Positions 1 through 11,242 of a DNA stretch of 64,000 nt are shown here, one piece after another (the stretch's first letter is position 1; each line of letters begins with the position of its first letter). Source of the DNA: Roseateles puraquae (GTDB taxonomy: Bacteria > Pseudomonadota > Gammaproteobacteria > Burkholderiales > Burkholderiaceae_C); contig NZ_NISI01000001.1 of the NCBI RefSeq assembly GCF_002205845.1, positions 124,001 to 188,000 on the forward strand, read 5' to 3'. The notes below the pieces were generated by a model. It searched no databases, was not told the DNA's origin, and saw only the letters and a list, made by a program, of their open reading frames with translations. A program made the position numbers and the translations under genes.

Positions 1-113
1 GCAAGCTGCTGCCCAGCGCCCAGTACCAGGCGGCCCGGGCCCTCAAGCCGCAACTCTGGACCGAAGAAGTCAAGAAGCTGCCGCGCGCCTGGCAGCGGGA
101 GGTGCTGGGATGA
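1..113 (+). CDS. C-terminal end of an upstream gene, probably an ABC solute-binding protein (partial)
   Basis: An open frame enters the window in phase with position 3 and stops at TGA 111-113. It supplies about 36 residues rich in Lys, Leu and Trp and ends in '..AWQREVLG'. The next start codon, ATG 110-112, overlaps this stop as ATGA, so the fragment belongs to the same operon as the phosphoesterase and ABC genes that follow. This operon has permeases and an ATPase but no binding protein inside the window, so the fragment is most simply the end of the binding protein. That identity comes from context only; the residues carry no diagnostic motif. Confidence 0.5.
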   Translation, partial: KLLPSAQYQAARALKPQLWTEEVKKLPRAWQREVLG

Positions 114-898
114 CACGCAAGCTCGTGCTGCTGCTCGTGGATGGCCTGCGGGCCGACACGGCGCGCGACTACCTCGGCTATGTGCAGGCGCTGGACGAGG
201 CGGGGCGCGCTCACTGGCGCATGCTCCGCTGCGAACTGCCGAGCCTGTCCCGCCCGTTGTATGCCACCGTGCTCAACGGCCGCCCACCGCTCGACCACGG
301 CATCCTGGGCAACGGCCAGGCCGGGCAGCGCTGCGGCGACACCTTGTTCGATGACCTCGCCGCGGCCGGCCGCAGCTCCGCCATCGCGGCCTACCACTGG
401 GTCTACGAACTGCTGGCCGGCGAAGTGTTCGACCCCTTGCGTCACCGCGAAGCCGCCCTGCCCTCGCTCGGCGTGCAGGCCGCTCGCTGGTATTGGGAAG
501 ACGACTACCCCGACTCTCATCTGCTCGCCGACGCGGAAGCCCTGCGCCGGGCTCACGCGCCGGACTTCCTGCTGGTGCACCCCATGGGCATGGACCTCGC
601 GGGTCATCGCCACGGGGGCGAGTCGACCGGCTACACCTTCGCCGCCCGCCGGCTGGACCAGCTCCTGGCGCAGGCGCTGCCACGCTGGCATGCCGCGGGC
701 TACGACCTGCTCCTGACCAGCGACCATGGCATGCATGCCGACCACTGGCACGGCGGCCCGCTGGCCGTGGAGCGCGAGGTGCCGCTGATCTGGCTGCCGC
801 ATCAGGCCGGCGAGGCAGGATGCCCAGTGCCTGCTCACTGGCCCGAGACGCAGCTGGGCATCCGTCAATTCGTGGCGCGGCGACTCGCATGTCCCTGA
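110..898 (+). CDS. Alkaline-phosphatase-superfamily phosphodiesterase / nucleotide pyrophosphatase
   Basis: A 262-residue protein of the type I phosphodiesterase/nucleotide pyrophosphatase branch of the alkaline phosphatase superfamily. The metal-site residues appear in the expected order: Asp11 in 'LLVDGLR', the nucleophile segment 'LPSLSRPLYATVLNG' with Ser47 at the nucleophile position, Asp162 and His166 in 'MDLAGHRHGG', Asp205-His206 in 'TSDHGM', and His214. It is shorter than the usual 400-residue members, and there is no obvious signal peptide, which suggests a cytoplasmic enzyme. It overlaps both neighbours (4 bp upstream, 10 bp downstream), so it is translated with an ABC uptake system. 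The likely job is hydrolysis of a phosphoester or phosphonate brought in by that transporter; the substrate cannot be read from the sequence. Confidence 0.85.
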   Translation: MTRKLVLLLVDGLRADTARDYLGYVQALDEAGRAHWRMLRCELPSLSRPLYATVLNGRPPLDHGILGNGQAGQRCGDTLFDDLAAAGRSSAIAAYHWVYELLAGEVFDPLRHREAALPSLGVQAARWYWEDDYPDSHLLADAEALRRAHAPDFLLVHPMGMDLAGHRHGGESTGYTFAARRLDQLLAQALPRWHAAGYDLLLTSDHGMHADHWHGGPLAVEREVPLIWLPHQAGEAGCPVPAHWPETQLGIRQFVARRLACP

Positions 899-1716
899 CA
901 CCCCGCCGCGCCTGGCTGATGGCCACGCCCATGCTGGCCCTGCTGGCGGCCGGCCTGCTGCTGCCGTTTGGCTGGCGCAGCCTGGACTTGTTGCGCCATT
1001 GCCTGGGTGGCGCGGGCTGTGGCCTGCAGGACCTCTGGGCTGATCGGTTCTACCTCGACGCGCTGCTGCGCACGGTGGCGCTGTCGGCGGCGTCCACACT
1101 GATCGGGCTGCTCCTGGGCCTGGGTGTGGCCCTGCACCTGGTGGCGCATCCGCGCTGGTCGCGTCTGACCGCCGTGCTGGCGGGCATGGGTGCCAACTTT
1201 GCCGGCGTCCCGCTCGCGCTGGCCTTGACGCTGTTGCTGGGCAGCCAGGGTGTGCTGACGCAACTGGCCCGCGGCGCCGGCTTCCTGCAGGACTGGGACC
1301 TCACCAGCGATGCCGGCCTGCTGCTGGCCTTCACCGCCTTTCAGGTACCGCTGGCCGTGGTGCTGTTGATGACGCCCGTGCGCCTGCTGGATCCGGCACT
1401 TGCCGAAGCCGCAGCCACGCTGGGTGCCTCGCCGGCCCGCTTCTGGCGCCGTGTCGGGCTGCCGATGCTGGCGCCCAGCCTGGTCGAGGCCGGCAGCCTG
1501 CTGTTTGCCAATGCAGCCGCCGCCTACGCCACGCCTTTTGCCCTGGCCGGCACCGCCAGCCCGGTGCTGGCGGTGCGCATTGCCGCCTCAGTCAGTGGCG
1601 ACATCTTTTCGCAGCCCGAACTGGCTACCGCGCTGTCGCTGGTCATGACGGCCCTGCTGCTGGCGGTCATCCTCGGCGGACGGTGGCTGGCGTCACGCTG
1701 GCGAGTCGGCGCATGA
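889..1716 (+). CDS. ABC transporter inner-membrane permease, first subunit
   Basis: A 275-residue binding-protein-dependent permease with about six hydrophobic segments. The first is at residues 10-25. The EAA loop that contacts the ATPase is visible as 'EAAATLGASPARFWRRVGLP'. The start ATG 889 lies inside the end of the phosphoesterase gene (10-bp overlap). The frame is open further upstream, but that stretch is an Arg/Pro/Ala-rich shadow and not permease-like. The size and partnering with a second permease fit the iron/spermidine/phosphonate/thiamine class of importers. The stop overlaps the next permease start as ATGA. Confidence 0.88.
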   Translation: MSLTPRRAWLMATPMLALLAAGLLLPFGWRSLDLLRHCLGGAGCGLQDLWADRFYLDALLRTVALSAASTLIGLLLGLGVALHLVAHPRWSRLTAVLAGMGANFAGVPLALALTLLLGSQGVLTQLARGAGFLQDWDLTSDAGLLLAFTAFQVPLAVVLLMTPVRLLDPALAEAAATLGASPARFWRRVGLPMLAPSLVEAGSLLFANAAAAYATPFALAGTASPVLAVRIAASVSGDIFSQPELATALSLVMTALLLAVILGGRWLASRWRVGA

Positions 1717-2513
1717 GGTCCCCCAACCGCCCTTGGCGTCTGCCAGCCCTCGCCTTCTGGGCGGCAGCACTGCTGGTGCTCTTGCCGCCGCTGGCGGTGC
1801 TGGCTTATGCCTTCAGCGAGCGCTGGGACCGCCACCTGCTGCCGGAGGGCCCGACGCTCGCCTGGCTCGCCGACGTGGCGGGCGATGCGCGGGTGCGCAG
1901 CGCGGCATGGAATTCGGTCTGGGTGTCAGGCGCCGCCGCCGGGCTCGCGGTGCTGCTGGGGGGCGCGGCCAGCCTGGCCGGCCATCTCGGCCCGCGCCGA
2001 CTGCAAAAGCTGCTCGATGCCCTGGCCCTGCTGCCCTACGCGCTGCCGCCGGTGGTGGTGGCCATCGGGGCGCTGGACGTCTTCGTCGGCCGCTGGGGCG
2101 ATGTGCTGGACCTGCCGACCGTCTACATCGGCCTGCTGGCTGCCCTGCTCTTCCCACTGGTGCACCAGACGCTGTCGGCCGCCCTGCGGCAGCTGGACGC
2201 CCGCCCGCTGATCGATGCCAGCCGCACCCTCGGCGCCCCTGACAGCCTGCTGCTGCGGCGCGTGCTGCTGCCCATGCTGCTGCCCGCCTTCGTCGCGGCC
2301 GGCCTGCTGGCCTGGACCACGGCGGCGATGGAGTTCGTCATCGCCAACCTGCTGCTCGCGGGCTCGCTGGAGCTGCTGCAGCCTTTCATCAACGGCCTGC
2401 GGGGCGCCAACGGCCATCTGGCGGCGGCCCTCGTCCTCGTGAGCCTGGTGATCACCACCGGGCTGGGCCTGCTCGTGCACCTCATCTCCACATGGCGAAT
2501 TCCCACGCGCTGA
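1713..2513 (+). CDS. ABC transporter inner-membrane permease, second subunit
   Basis: A 266-residue permease that pairs with the preceding gene to form the membrane channel. It has an N-terminal hydrophobic segment at about residues 10-30, several later membrane helices, and an EAA-type loop 'DASRTLGAPDSLLLRRVLLP'. ATG 1713 was chosen because it overlaps the previous stop as ATGA; an in-frame ATG ten codons upstream lies inside the previous permease. The 3' end overlaps the ATPase gene by 22 bp. The substrate is not determined. Confidence 0.87.
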   Translation: MRSPNRPWRLPALAFWAAALLVLLPPLAVLAYAFSERWDRHLLPEGPTLAWLADVAGDARVRSAAWNSVWVSGAAAGLAVLLGGAASLAGHLGPRRLQKLLDALALLPYALPPVVVAIGALDVFVGRWGDVLDLPTVYIGLLAALLFPLVHQTLSAALRQLDARPLIDASRTLGAPDSLLLRRVLLPMLLPAFVAAGLLAWTTAAMEFVIANLLLAGSLELLQPFINGLRGANGHLAAALVLVSLVITTGLGLLVHLISTWRIPTR

Positions 2514-3505
2514 ATGTCCACCAGGCCCGGCTCGACCTGGGCGGGCGGCCCATCCTGCAGGGCATCGATGTCGAGCTGGGGCCGGGTCAGGTGCTGGCAC
2601 TGCTCGGCGCCTCCGGCTGCGGCAAGACGACGCTGTTGCGGGCGATTGCCGGCTTGCAGCCGCTGGACAGCGGTCGCATCGACGTGGCGGGCCGCGACGT
2701 CACGCGGCTGCCCACGGCGCAGCGCGGCATCGGCGTCGTGTTCCAGCACTACGCGCTCTTTCCCAACCTCAGCGTGGGCGAGAACATCGCCTTTGGCCTG
2801 CAGGCGCGGGGCGATGCGGCGCCCGCACAGCAAGCCCGGGTGCGGGAGCTGCTTGACCTGGTCGGTCTGGGCGAATTGGCGGCCCGGCGCCCGGGCGAGC
2901 TGTCAGGTGGCCAGCGGCAGCGCGTGGCCCTGGCTCGGGCACTGGCGCCTGAGCCGGCGCTGCTGCTGCTGGACGAGCCCTTTTCAGCGCTGGATGAATC
3001 CTTCCGCGTCCCGCTGCGGCGCGCCTTCCGGCGGCTGCAGCGCGGCCTGGACCAAAGCTGCGTGCTGGTCACGCATGACCGGGATGAAGCCTTTGAGCTG
3101 GCCGATCAGGTGGCGGTCATGTTCGACGGTCGCATCGCACAATGTTGCCCGCCAGCCGAGCTGTGGCAGCGGCCCGCCAGCTGGCGGGTGGCGGAGTTCC
3201 TGGGCGCCTTCAACCGTCTGGAAGCCCGCAGCGCGCCTGGAGCGTGGCGGCGTGACCGGGGTGGTTGGATCGCTCCGCTGGCCGCGCTGCAGGTGGATGA
3301 CGGGCAAGCCGCCCGTGAGGACTGGCAACTCAGCGCCACCGTGGCCAGCCTGCATCCCGGGCGGCTCGGCGTGGCGGTCGAGCTGACGCTGACCGACGGC
3401 CAGGCCCTGACGCTGAACCTCCCGCCCGACGCACGGCTGCCCGAGCCGGGCTGCCCGATGGCGCTGCGTCTGCCGGCCACTGCCTTGCAATGGCTGCCGG
3501 ACTGA
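2492..3505 (+). CDS. ABC transporter ATP-binding protein
   Basis: A 337-residue ATPase that energises the two permeases. Walker A is 'GASGCGKTT' (from residue 39), the signature is 'LSGGQRQRVALARAL', Walker B is 'LLLLDEPFSALDE' and the H-loop is 'VTHDRDEA'. After about residue 235 comes an extra C-terminal beta-rich TOBE-like region of about 100 residues, as in PotA/FbpC/ThiQ-class ATPases. It is the last gene of the operon; the next gene lies on the other strand 6 bp later. The class covers Fe3+, polyamine, thiamine and aminoethylphosphonate importers, so the substrate remains open. The phosphoesterase in the operon favours a phosphorylated substrate. Confidence 0.9.
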   Translation: MANSHALNVHQARLDLGGRPILQGIDVELGPGQVLALLGASGCGKTTLLRAIAGLQPLDSGRIDVAGRDVTRLPTAQRGIGVVFQHYALFPNLSVGENIAFGLQARGDAAPAQQARVRELLDLVGLGELAARRPGELSGGQRQRVALARALAPEPALLLLDEPFSALDESFRVPLRRAFRRLQRGLDQSCVLVTHDRDEAFELADQVAVMFDGRIAQCCPPAELWQRPASWRVAEFLGAFNRLEARSAPGAWRRDRGGWIAPLAALQVDDGQAAREDWQLSATVASLHPGRLGVAVELTLTDGQALTLNLPPDARLPEPGCPMALRLPATALQWLPD

Positions 3506-3511
3506 CGTCGC

Positions 3512-4525
3512 TCAGAACCCGCTCAGCACCAGCTTGCCGCGCATGCGGCCACTCTCCAGTAGGGCGTGCGCCTGGCGCAATTGGGCGGCGTTGATCGGGC
3601 TCAGGTGTTCGCTGACGGTGCTGCGCAGGCGCCCCTCGTCCACCAACGCCGCCACGCGGGCCAGCAGCCGGCCCTGCTCGGCCATGTCGGCGGTGCCGAA
3701 GAGCGAGCGCGTGAACATCAACTCCCAGTGCAGCGACAACGCCTTGCGCTTGAGTGCCATCACGTCCAGCGGCGTGGCGGGGTCGTCGATCAGGCCGATG
3801 CGGCCCTGCGGTGCTGCCACATCCACAAGGGCGGCCCAGTGCTGGTCGGTGTGCGTGAGGCTGGCGATCAGCTCGACTTCGGCAATGCCCGCCGCGGTGA
3901 GCTGGGCACGCAGGGGCTGGGTGTGGTCGACGACCGCATGCGCCCCGAGCTGCCGCACCCAGGCCTGGGTCTCGGGGCGGCTGGCCGTGCCCACCACGCG
4001 CAACTGCGTCAGCTGGCGCGCCAGCTGCACCAGCATCGAGCCGACGCCGCCCGCGGCGCCGACCACCAGCAGCGTCTGCCCCGCGCCGCCGCCTTCAAGC
4101 ACGCCCAGGCGGTCGAACAGCAGCTCCCAGGCCGTGATGGCCGTCAGCGGCAGGCCCGCGGCGTCCGCGTCACCGAGGCTCTTCGGGGCGCGGGCGGCGA
4201 TGCGGTAGTCCACCAGATGCAGCTCCGCATTCGAGCCCGGACGGTTGATGGCGCCGGCGTAGTAGACGCGGTCACCCACGGCGAAGCCCTGCACCTCGGC
4301 GCCCAGCGCCTCGACGCGGCCCACGGCGTCCCAGCCCAGCACCTCGGGCTGGCCGGGCTGAGGCGTGCGGCTGCGGCGGACCTTGGTGTCGACCGGGTTG
4401 ACGGACACCGCCGCCACGCGCACCAGCAGGTCGCGTGGGCCGGGCACCGGCGCGGGCAGCTCCAGGTCGACCAGCGACTCGGGGTGGGTGATGGGCAGGG
4501 ACTGGTGGTAGCCGACGGCTTTCAT
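3512..4525 (-). CDS. Zinc-independent medium-chain alcohol dehydrogenase / quinone oxidoreductase family protein
   Basis: A medium-chain dehydrogenase/reductase of 337 residues counted from ATG 4525 ('MKAVGY', the normal beginning of this family). An in-frame ATG at 4561 would add 12 residues, and neither start has a convincing ribosome binding site. The NADPH-binding motif is 'GAAGGVG' at about residues 156-162. The zinc-ligand segment of classical alcohol dehydrogenases is replaced by 'GWDAVGRVEALG', which fits the quinone-oxidoreductase-like branch. It probably reduces a quinone, enone or aldehyde with NADPH in the cytoplasm. It is divergent from a LysR regulator gene, and the short shared intergenic region carries an inverted repeat, so it is the likely target of that regulator. 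Confidence 0.85.
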   Translation of the reverse strand: MKAVGYHQSLPITHPESLVDLELPAPVPGPRDLLVRVAAVSVNPVDTKVRRSRTPQPGQPEVLGWDAVGRVEALGAEVQGFAVGDRVYYAGAINRPGSNAELHLVDYRIAARAPKSLGDADAAGLPLTAITAWELLFDRLGVLEGGGAGQTLLVVGAAGGVGSMLVQLARQLTQLRVVGTASRPETQAWVRQLGAHAVVDHTQPLRAQLTAAGIAEVELIASLTHTDQHWAALVDVAAPQGRIGLIDDPATPLDVMALKRKALSLHWELMFTRSLFGTADMAEQGRLLARVAALVDEGRLRSTVSEHLSPINAAQLRQAHALLESGRMRGKLVLSGF

Positions 4526-4572
4526 GGCGGTATTGGCAGGTGAAATCAGCGAAGCCGTCATGCTGCGCCGAT

Positions 4573-4607
4573 TGATTCACCACATAAAGCCTAGGATTGG
4601 CGAATCA
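4573..4607. promoter_or_regulatory. Inverted repeat in the reductase/lysR intergenic region, candidate LysR operator
   Basis: The arms TGATTCACC (4573-4581) and GGCGAATCA (4599-4607) are inverted copies matching at 8 of 9 positions, separated by 17 bp. They lie between the divergent start codons of the reductase and the LysR gene, where LysR-type proteins normally bind. The protein-site link is inferred from position. Confidence 0.5.
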
Positions 4608-4621
4608 CTTTCATCATCAAC

Positions 4622-5551
4622 ATGAAAATAGATCGTCTCTCCCCGCTTCAACTTTTTCTGGCAACGGCCGATGCCGGCAGTTTCTCGGCGGCCGCCCGCC
4701 GCCTGGACATCGGGCCGGTGCAGGCCAGCGCCACCATCGCGCGGCTGGAGCAGGAGCTGGGCGTGCGCCTGTTCGAGCGCTCGACGCGCCGCCTGCGCCT
4801 GACCGAAGCCGGCGAGCAGTGGCTGCCGCATGCCCGCCAGCTGGTGGACGCCTGGCTGGCCGGTCAGGCGGCACTGCGAAGCGCGGCCGGGCTGGACACG
4901 CCGCTGACCGGCCGCCTGCGGGTCAGCCTGCCCAGCGACCTGGGCCGCCAGCACCTGTGGCGCTGGCTGGAGGACGCCTGCGCCGAGGAAACCGCCAGTG
5001 GCCTGCAACTGGAGCTGCGCATGACCGACCGGCTGGCCGATCTTCTGAAGGAGCCGGTCGACCACGCGGTGCGCTATGGCGAGCCGCCCGACTCGTCACT
5101 GATCGCCCTGCCTCTGGCGCCGCACAACCGACGGGTGCTGTGCGCCAGCCCCGCCTACCTCGCCCGGCACGGCCACCCCGAGGCGCCTGACGATCTGGCG
5201 CGGCACGAGTGCCTGCGCTTCGTGCTCGGGGAGAGCGTGCATGGGCGCTGGCGCTTCACCGCGCCCGATGGCAGCACGCAGGCGGTGGAGGTGCAGGGCA
5301 GCCGCGTGGCCGATGACGGCGGGCAGGTGCGCGCCTGGGCGCTGGCCGGGTTTGGCCTGGCGTACAAGAGCCGGCTCGACGTGGCCGATGACCTGGCTGC
5401 CGGCCGCTTGGTGGCCGTGCTGCCCGGCTGGCTGGGCGAGCCCGCGCCCTTGCACTGGATGGTGGTGGGCCGGCACCAGCTGACACCGGCGTTGCGCCGG
5501 CTGGCCGAGCGCCTCAAGTCGCGCTGCGAAGCCCTTGCGGGCCTTGGCTGA
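4622..5551 (+). CDS. LysR-family transcriptional regulator
   Basis: A 309-residue LysR-type regulator. The N-terminal winged helix-turn-helix spans about residues 5-65 ('LFLATADAGSFSAAARRLDI', then 'VRLFERSTRRLRLTEAGE'). The rest is the usual substrate-binding-like effector domain ending near residue 300. The start ATG 4622 follows the divergent intergenic region directly. By position it probably controls the adjacent reductase gene and itself; the co-inducer is unknown. It converges on thiDE with only 14 bp between the two stops. Confidence 0.92.
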   Translation: MKIDRLSPLQLFLATADAGSFSAAARRLDIGPVQASATIARLEQELGVRLFERSTRRLRLTEAGEQWLPHARQLVDAWLAGQAALRSAAGLDTPLTGRLRVSLPSDLGRQHLWRWLEDACAEETASGLQLELRMTDRLADLLKEPVDHAVRYGEPPDSSLIALPLAPHNRRVLCASPAYLARHGHPEAPDDLARHECLRFVLGESVHGRWRFTAPDGSTQAVEVQGSRVADDGGQVRAWALAGFGLAYKSRLDVADDLAAGRLVAVLPGWLGEPAPLHWMVVGRHQLTPALRRLAERLKSRCEALAGLG

Positions 5552-5565
5552 GTGCGCCGGCGGTT

Positions 5566-7110
5566 TCAGAGACTGGGGCGGGGCCAGGCCGGTGCGCAGG
5601 TCGGCTCTGAGCGCGCGTGGCCACGGCGCCAGGCGCGGAGCCAGGTGTCAGCCCCGTGTGGCGAGCCAGGTGCCAGGCCGCGCACCACACAACCGGCCTG
5701 CGCTCCCGTGGCGGCCACCTCGGCCAGTTGGTCAGGCGCCAGCACGCCGCCGATGCCCACCACCGGCGCGGGCGCCATCGCCGACCACCAGCCCAGGTTG
5801 GCCAGACCTTGTGGCCGCCAGGGCATGACCTTGGTGAGGGTGGGCCAGACCGGGCCGCAGGCCACGTAGTCGGGCGCCCACGCGACGGCGCGGGCCAGCT
5901 CCCACAGGCTGTGGGTACTCAGACCCAGGCGCAGGCCCCGGCGGCGTGCCCGGGCCAGATCGGCGCGATCCTGGGGCGACAAGGCCAGCAGGTCCTCCTG
6001 GCCGAGGTGCACGACATCGACCGCCAAGGCCAGGGCCTCGCGCCAGTGATCATTGAGCACCAGCGTGGCGCCGGCTGGCCGCTGCGCCGCCAGCACCTGT
6101 TCTCGCAACCGTGCTTGCCAATGCGCCTCGGGCTCGGTGGCCTCACGCTTCAGGCGCAACTGAACCGTCGCGATGCCCGCTGCAAACAGCTGGGCCGCAT
6201 GGCGGCCGTCGTCGGTGATGGCGTAGACACCCGTCACGGGTGGTGGGGCCTGGGGCGCAGGCGGCCACGCGTCGGGCGGCGCCTCGTCGTCGAACAGCGC
6301 CGGCAGCAGCGTGCGATCCCGCATGAACCCCAGCGTGGGCCGAACCGGCCCGGCGCCACCTCCGGCGAAGTCGCGCTCGGCGTCCAGGCCACCGGTGGTC
6401 AGCATCTTGGCGACGATGGCCGCGTCGGTCGCCACAAAGCCCCGCGCCAGCGCGCCCGCCAGCCCGGTGGCAAAGCAGCAGCCCGTGCCGTGGTTGTGGC
6501 CTGTCGGCCTCCGCGGCAGGGCGAGCCAGCCCGAGGCTTGCGGCGTCGCAAGCCAGTCCAGCGACAAGGGGCCGCCCTCATCGCCACCCGTGATGCAGAC
6601 ACTGCCGACACCCAGCGCCTGCAGCGCACGCGCTTGTTGCGGCACTGGCCCGGGCCCGACGAGCCGCTGCGCCTCCCGACGGTTCGGCGTGGCCACGGTC
6701 GCACGCGGCAGCAGCTCGTCGCGATAGGCCCGCAACAGGGCTTCATCGGCCAGCGAGGCCCCGGTCGAAGCGCGCAGCACCGGGTCCACCACCAAGGCCA
6801 CCGGGCGATGCTCGCGCAGGCGGTCCACCACCCGCGTGACGACGGCCAACTGTGCCGCGCTGCCCAGCAGGCCGGTCTTGATGACGGCGGGCGGCAGGTC
6901 GGTCGCCAGCGCGTCCAACTGGGCTTGCAACTGCTCGACCGGCACCGGGAACACCGCCTCGACCGCGCGACTGTTCTGCGCCGTCAACGCGGCTGCGACG
7001 GGGCAGAGGTGCACGCCTGCCGCATCGGCGGCCCGCTGGTCGGCAGACAGGCCGGCACCGCCGCCACTGTCCAGCCCGGCGATGCTCCACACGACGGGTT
7101 CGGCGCTCAT
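5566..7110 (-). CDS. thiDE: Bifunctional HMP-phosphate kinase / thiamine-phosphate synthase (ThiD-ThiE fusion)
   Basis: A 514-residue fusion of two thiamine enzymes. Residues 1-270 form the ThiD kinase, which phosphorylates hydroxymethylpyrimidine phosphate. It shows '[15 protein letters not shown]' near the start and the ribokinase-type catalytic loop 'GTGC' at 208-211. A Pro/Ala-rich linker (about 278-292) leads to ThiE, which joins the pyrimidine and thiazole phosphates. That half shows 'VQLRLKR' (316-322), 'VHLGQEDL' (367-374), 'GLSTHS', 'GPVWPTLTK' and 'GIGGV'. The ThiE lysine and loop residues look divergent but complete. It is the last gene of the thi operon and its start overlaps the thiG stop by 4 bp. 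Regulation is expected from the TPP riboswitch upstream of thiC. Confidence 0.9.
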   Translation of the reverse strand: MSAEPVVWSIAGLDSGGGAGLSADQRAADAAGVHLCPVAAALTAQNSRAVEAVFPVPVEQLQAQLDALATDLPPAVIKTGLLGSAAQLAVVTRVVDRLREHRPVALVVDPVLRASTGASLADEALLRAYRDELLPRATVATPNRREAQRLVGPGPVPQQARALQALGVGSVCITGGDEGGPLSLDWLATPQASGWLALPRRPTGHNHGTGCCFATGLAGALARGFVATDAAIVAKMLTTGGLDAERDFAGGGAGPVRPTLGFMRDRTLLPALFDDEAPPDAWPPAPQAPPPVTGVYAITDDGRHAAQLFAAGIATVQLRLKREATEPEAHWQARLREQVLAAQRPAGATLVLNDHWREALALAVDVVHLGQEDLLALSPQDRADLARARRRGLRLGLSTHSLWELARAVAWAPDYVACGPVWPTLTKVMPWRPQGLANLGWWSAMAPAPVVGIGGVLAPDQLAEVAATGAQAGCVVRGLAPGSPHGADTWLRAWRRGHARSEPTCAPAWPRPSL

Positions 7111-7895
7111 GGGATGAGAAAGGGCCGGCCGTCGACCGGCGTGCTGGCCACAGCCATGTCCTGCCGCGCCATCACGCCGGCCTCAAAGCCCAGCCGCCCG
7201 GCGGCGATCGCCTGCCCGAAGGCCGCCGCCATGCGCACCGGGTCGCCGGCCTGGGCCACGGCCGAGTTCAGCAGCACGCCGTCAAGGCCGAGCTCCATCG
7301 CCTGCGCCGCGTGCGACGGCGCCCCGATGCCGGCGTCCACGATCAAAGGCACGCCCGGCAGGCGCTCGCGCAGCGTGCGCAAGGCGAAGGGGTTGAGCAA
7401 CCCCTGGCCAGAGCCGATGGGCGCGCCCCAGGGCATGAGCACCTGGCAGCCGGCATCCAGCAGGCGGCGGCAGGTCACGAGGTCGTCGGTGCAGTAGGGG
7501 AAGACCTCGAAGCCGTCCTTCACGAGCTGCTCCGCGGCCGCCACCAGTTCCCAGGGGTCGGGCTGCAGGGTGTAGTCGTCACCCACCACCTCGAGCTTGA
7601 TCCAGCGCGTGTCGAACAGCTCGCGGGCCATGTGCGCCAGGATGATGGCCTCCATGGCCGTGCGACAGCCCGCGGTATTGGGCAGCAGATGCCCACCCGT
7701 GGCGGCGAGCGTCTCGCGCAACGCCGCCACGAAGCCGTTGTCGCCCGCGGCCGCATGGGTGCGCCGCAGCCCCACCGTCACCACCTGGGCGCCGCTGGCT
7801 TGGACTGCGGCTTGCAACACGGCCGGCGAGGGATAGCCAGCGGAGCCGAGCAGGAAGCGGCTCGTCAGCGTGCGGCCGTCAAGGGTCCAGGTCAT
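7107..7895 (-). CDS. thiG: Thiazole synthase ThiG
   Basis: A 262-residue TIM-barrel enzyme that forms the thiazole phosphate ring from deoxyxylulose phosphate, ThiS-thiocarboxylate and dehydroglycine. The Schiff-base lysine is Lys100 in '[10 protein letters not shown]'. 'LLPNTAGC' and the phosphate-binding '[13 protein letters not shown]' are also present. Length and motif order are normal for the family. It sits directly after thiS (29-bp gap) and overlaps thiDE as ATGA. Confidence 0.95.
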   Translation of the reverse strand: MTWTLDGRTLTSRFLLGSAGYPSPAVLQAAVQASGAQVVTVGLRRTHAAAGDNGFVAALRETLAATGGHLLPNTAGCRTAMEAIILAHMARELFDTRWIKLEVVGDDYTLQPDPWELVAAAEQLVKDGFEVFPYCTDDLVTCRRLLDAGCQVLMPWGAPIGSGQGLLNPFALRTLRERLPGVPLIVDAGIGAPSHAAQAMELGLDGVLLNSAVAQAGDPVRMAAAFGQAIAAGRLGFEAGVMARQDMAVASTPVDGRPFLIP

Positions 7896-7924
7896 GGGTC
7901 AACACTCCCGTGAGATCAGGCGGC

Positions 7925-8120
7925 TCAACCGCCGGCAATCGGTTGGATCAAGGTCAGCACATCTCCGGGTTGGAGCCGCGTCGTCTCGCGCTCGCTGCGC
8001 GGCAGGAACCGGCCGTTCAACGCGGTGGCCACCGCAGCAGGGTCATGCCCTTGCTCTGCCACCAGGGCCGACACGCTCAGCCCCTCGCGCCAGGGTTGTG
8101 GCTGCTGGTTGAGGAAGAAC

Positions 8121-8128
<8 letters not shown>
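7925..8128 (-). CDS. thiS: Sulfur-carrier protein ThiS
   Basis: A 67-residue ubiquitin-like sulfur carrier ending in the required Gly-Gly ('QPIAGG'), whose C-terminus is adenylated and thiocarboxylated to feed ThiG. The start at ATG 8128 ('MPEFFLNQQ') gives the normal size. The frame is open further upstream, but that stretch is Cys/Trp/Arg-rich and overlaps thiO, so it is not coding in this frame. It overlaps the end of thiO by 8 bp. Confidence 0.93.
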
Positions 8129-11185
<3,057 letters not shown>

Positions 11186-11192
11186 GGGGCGG

Positions 11193-11222
11193 ATTGTGCG
11201 CAGGTTCGTGCGGCCGTGGCAA
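11193..11222 (-). promoter_or_regulatory. Sigma-70-type promoter of the thi operon
   Basis: On the minus strand a -35 TTGCCA (plus 11217-11222) and a -10 CACAAT (plus 11193-11198) are separated by 18 bp. The predicted transcription start at about 11186 falls exactly at the beginning of the TPP riboswitch, which supports the assignment. It lies just after the stop of the iron-transporter ATPase gene. Confidence 0.6.
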
Positions 11223-11242
11223 GCCCCGCAAAGGCGCAAGGG

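Noticed and set aside
5617-7497. A 626-codon open frame on the plus strand
   Set aside because: It is antisense to thiDE and thiG, which have complete enzyme motifs; the frame is Gly/Arg/His-rich without structure.
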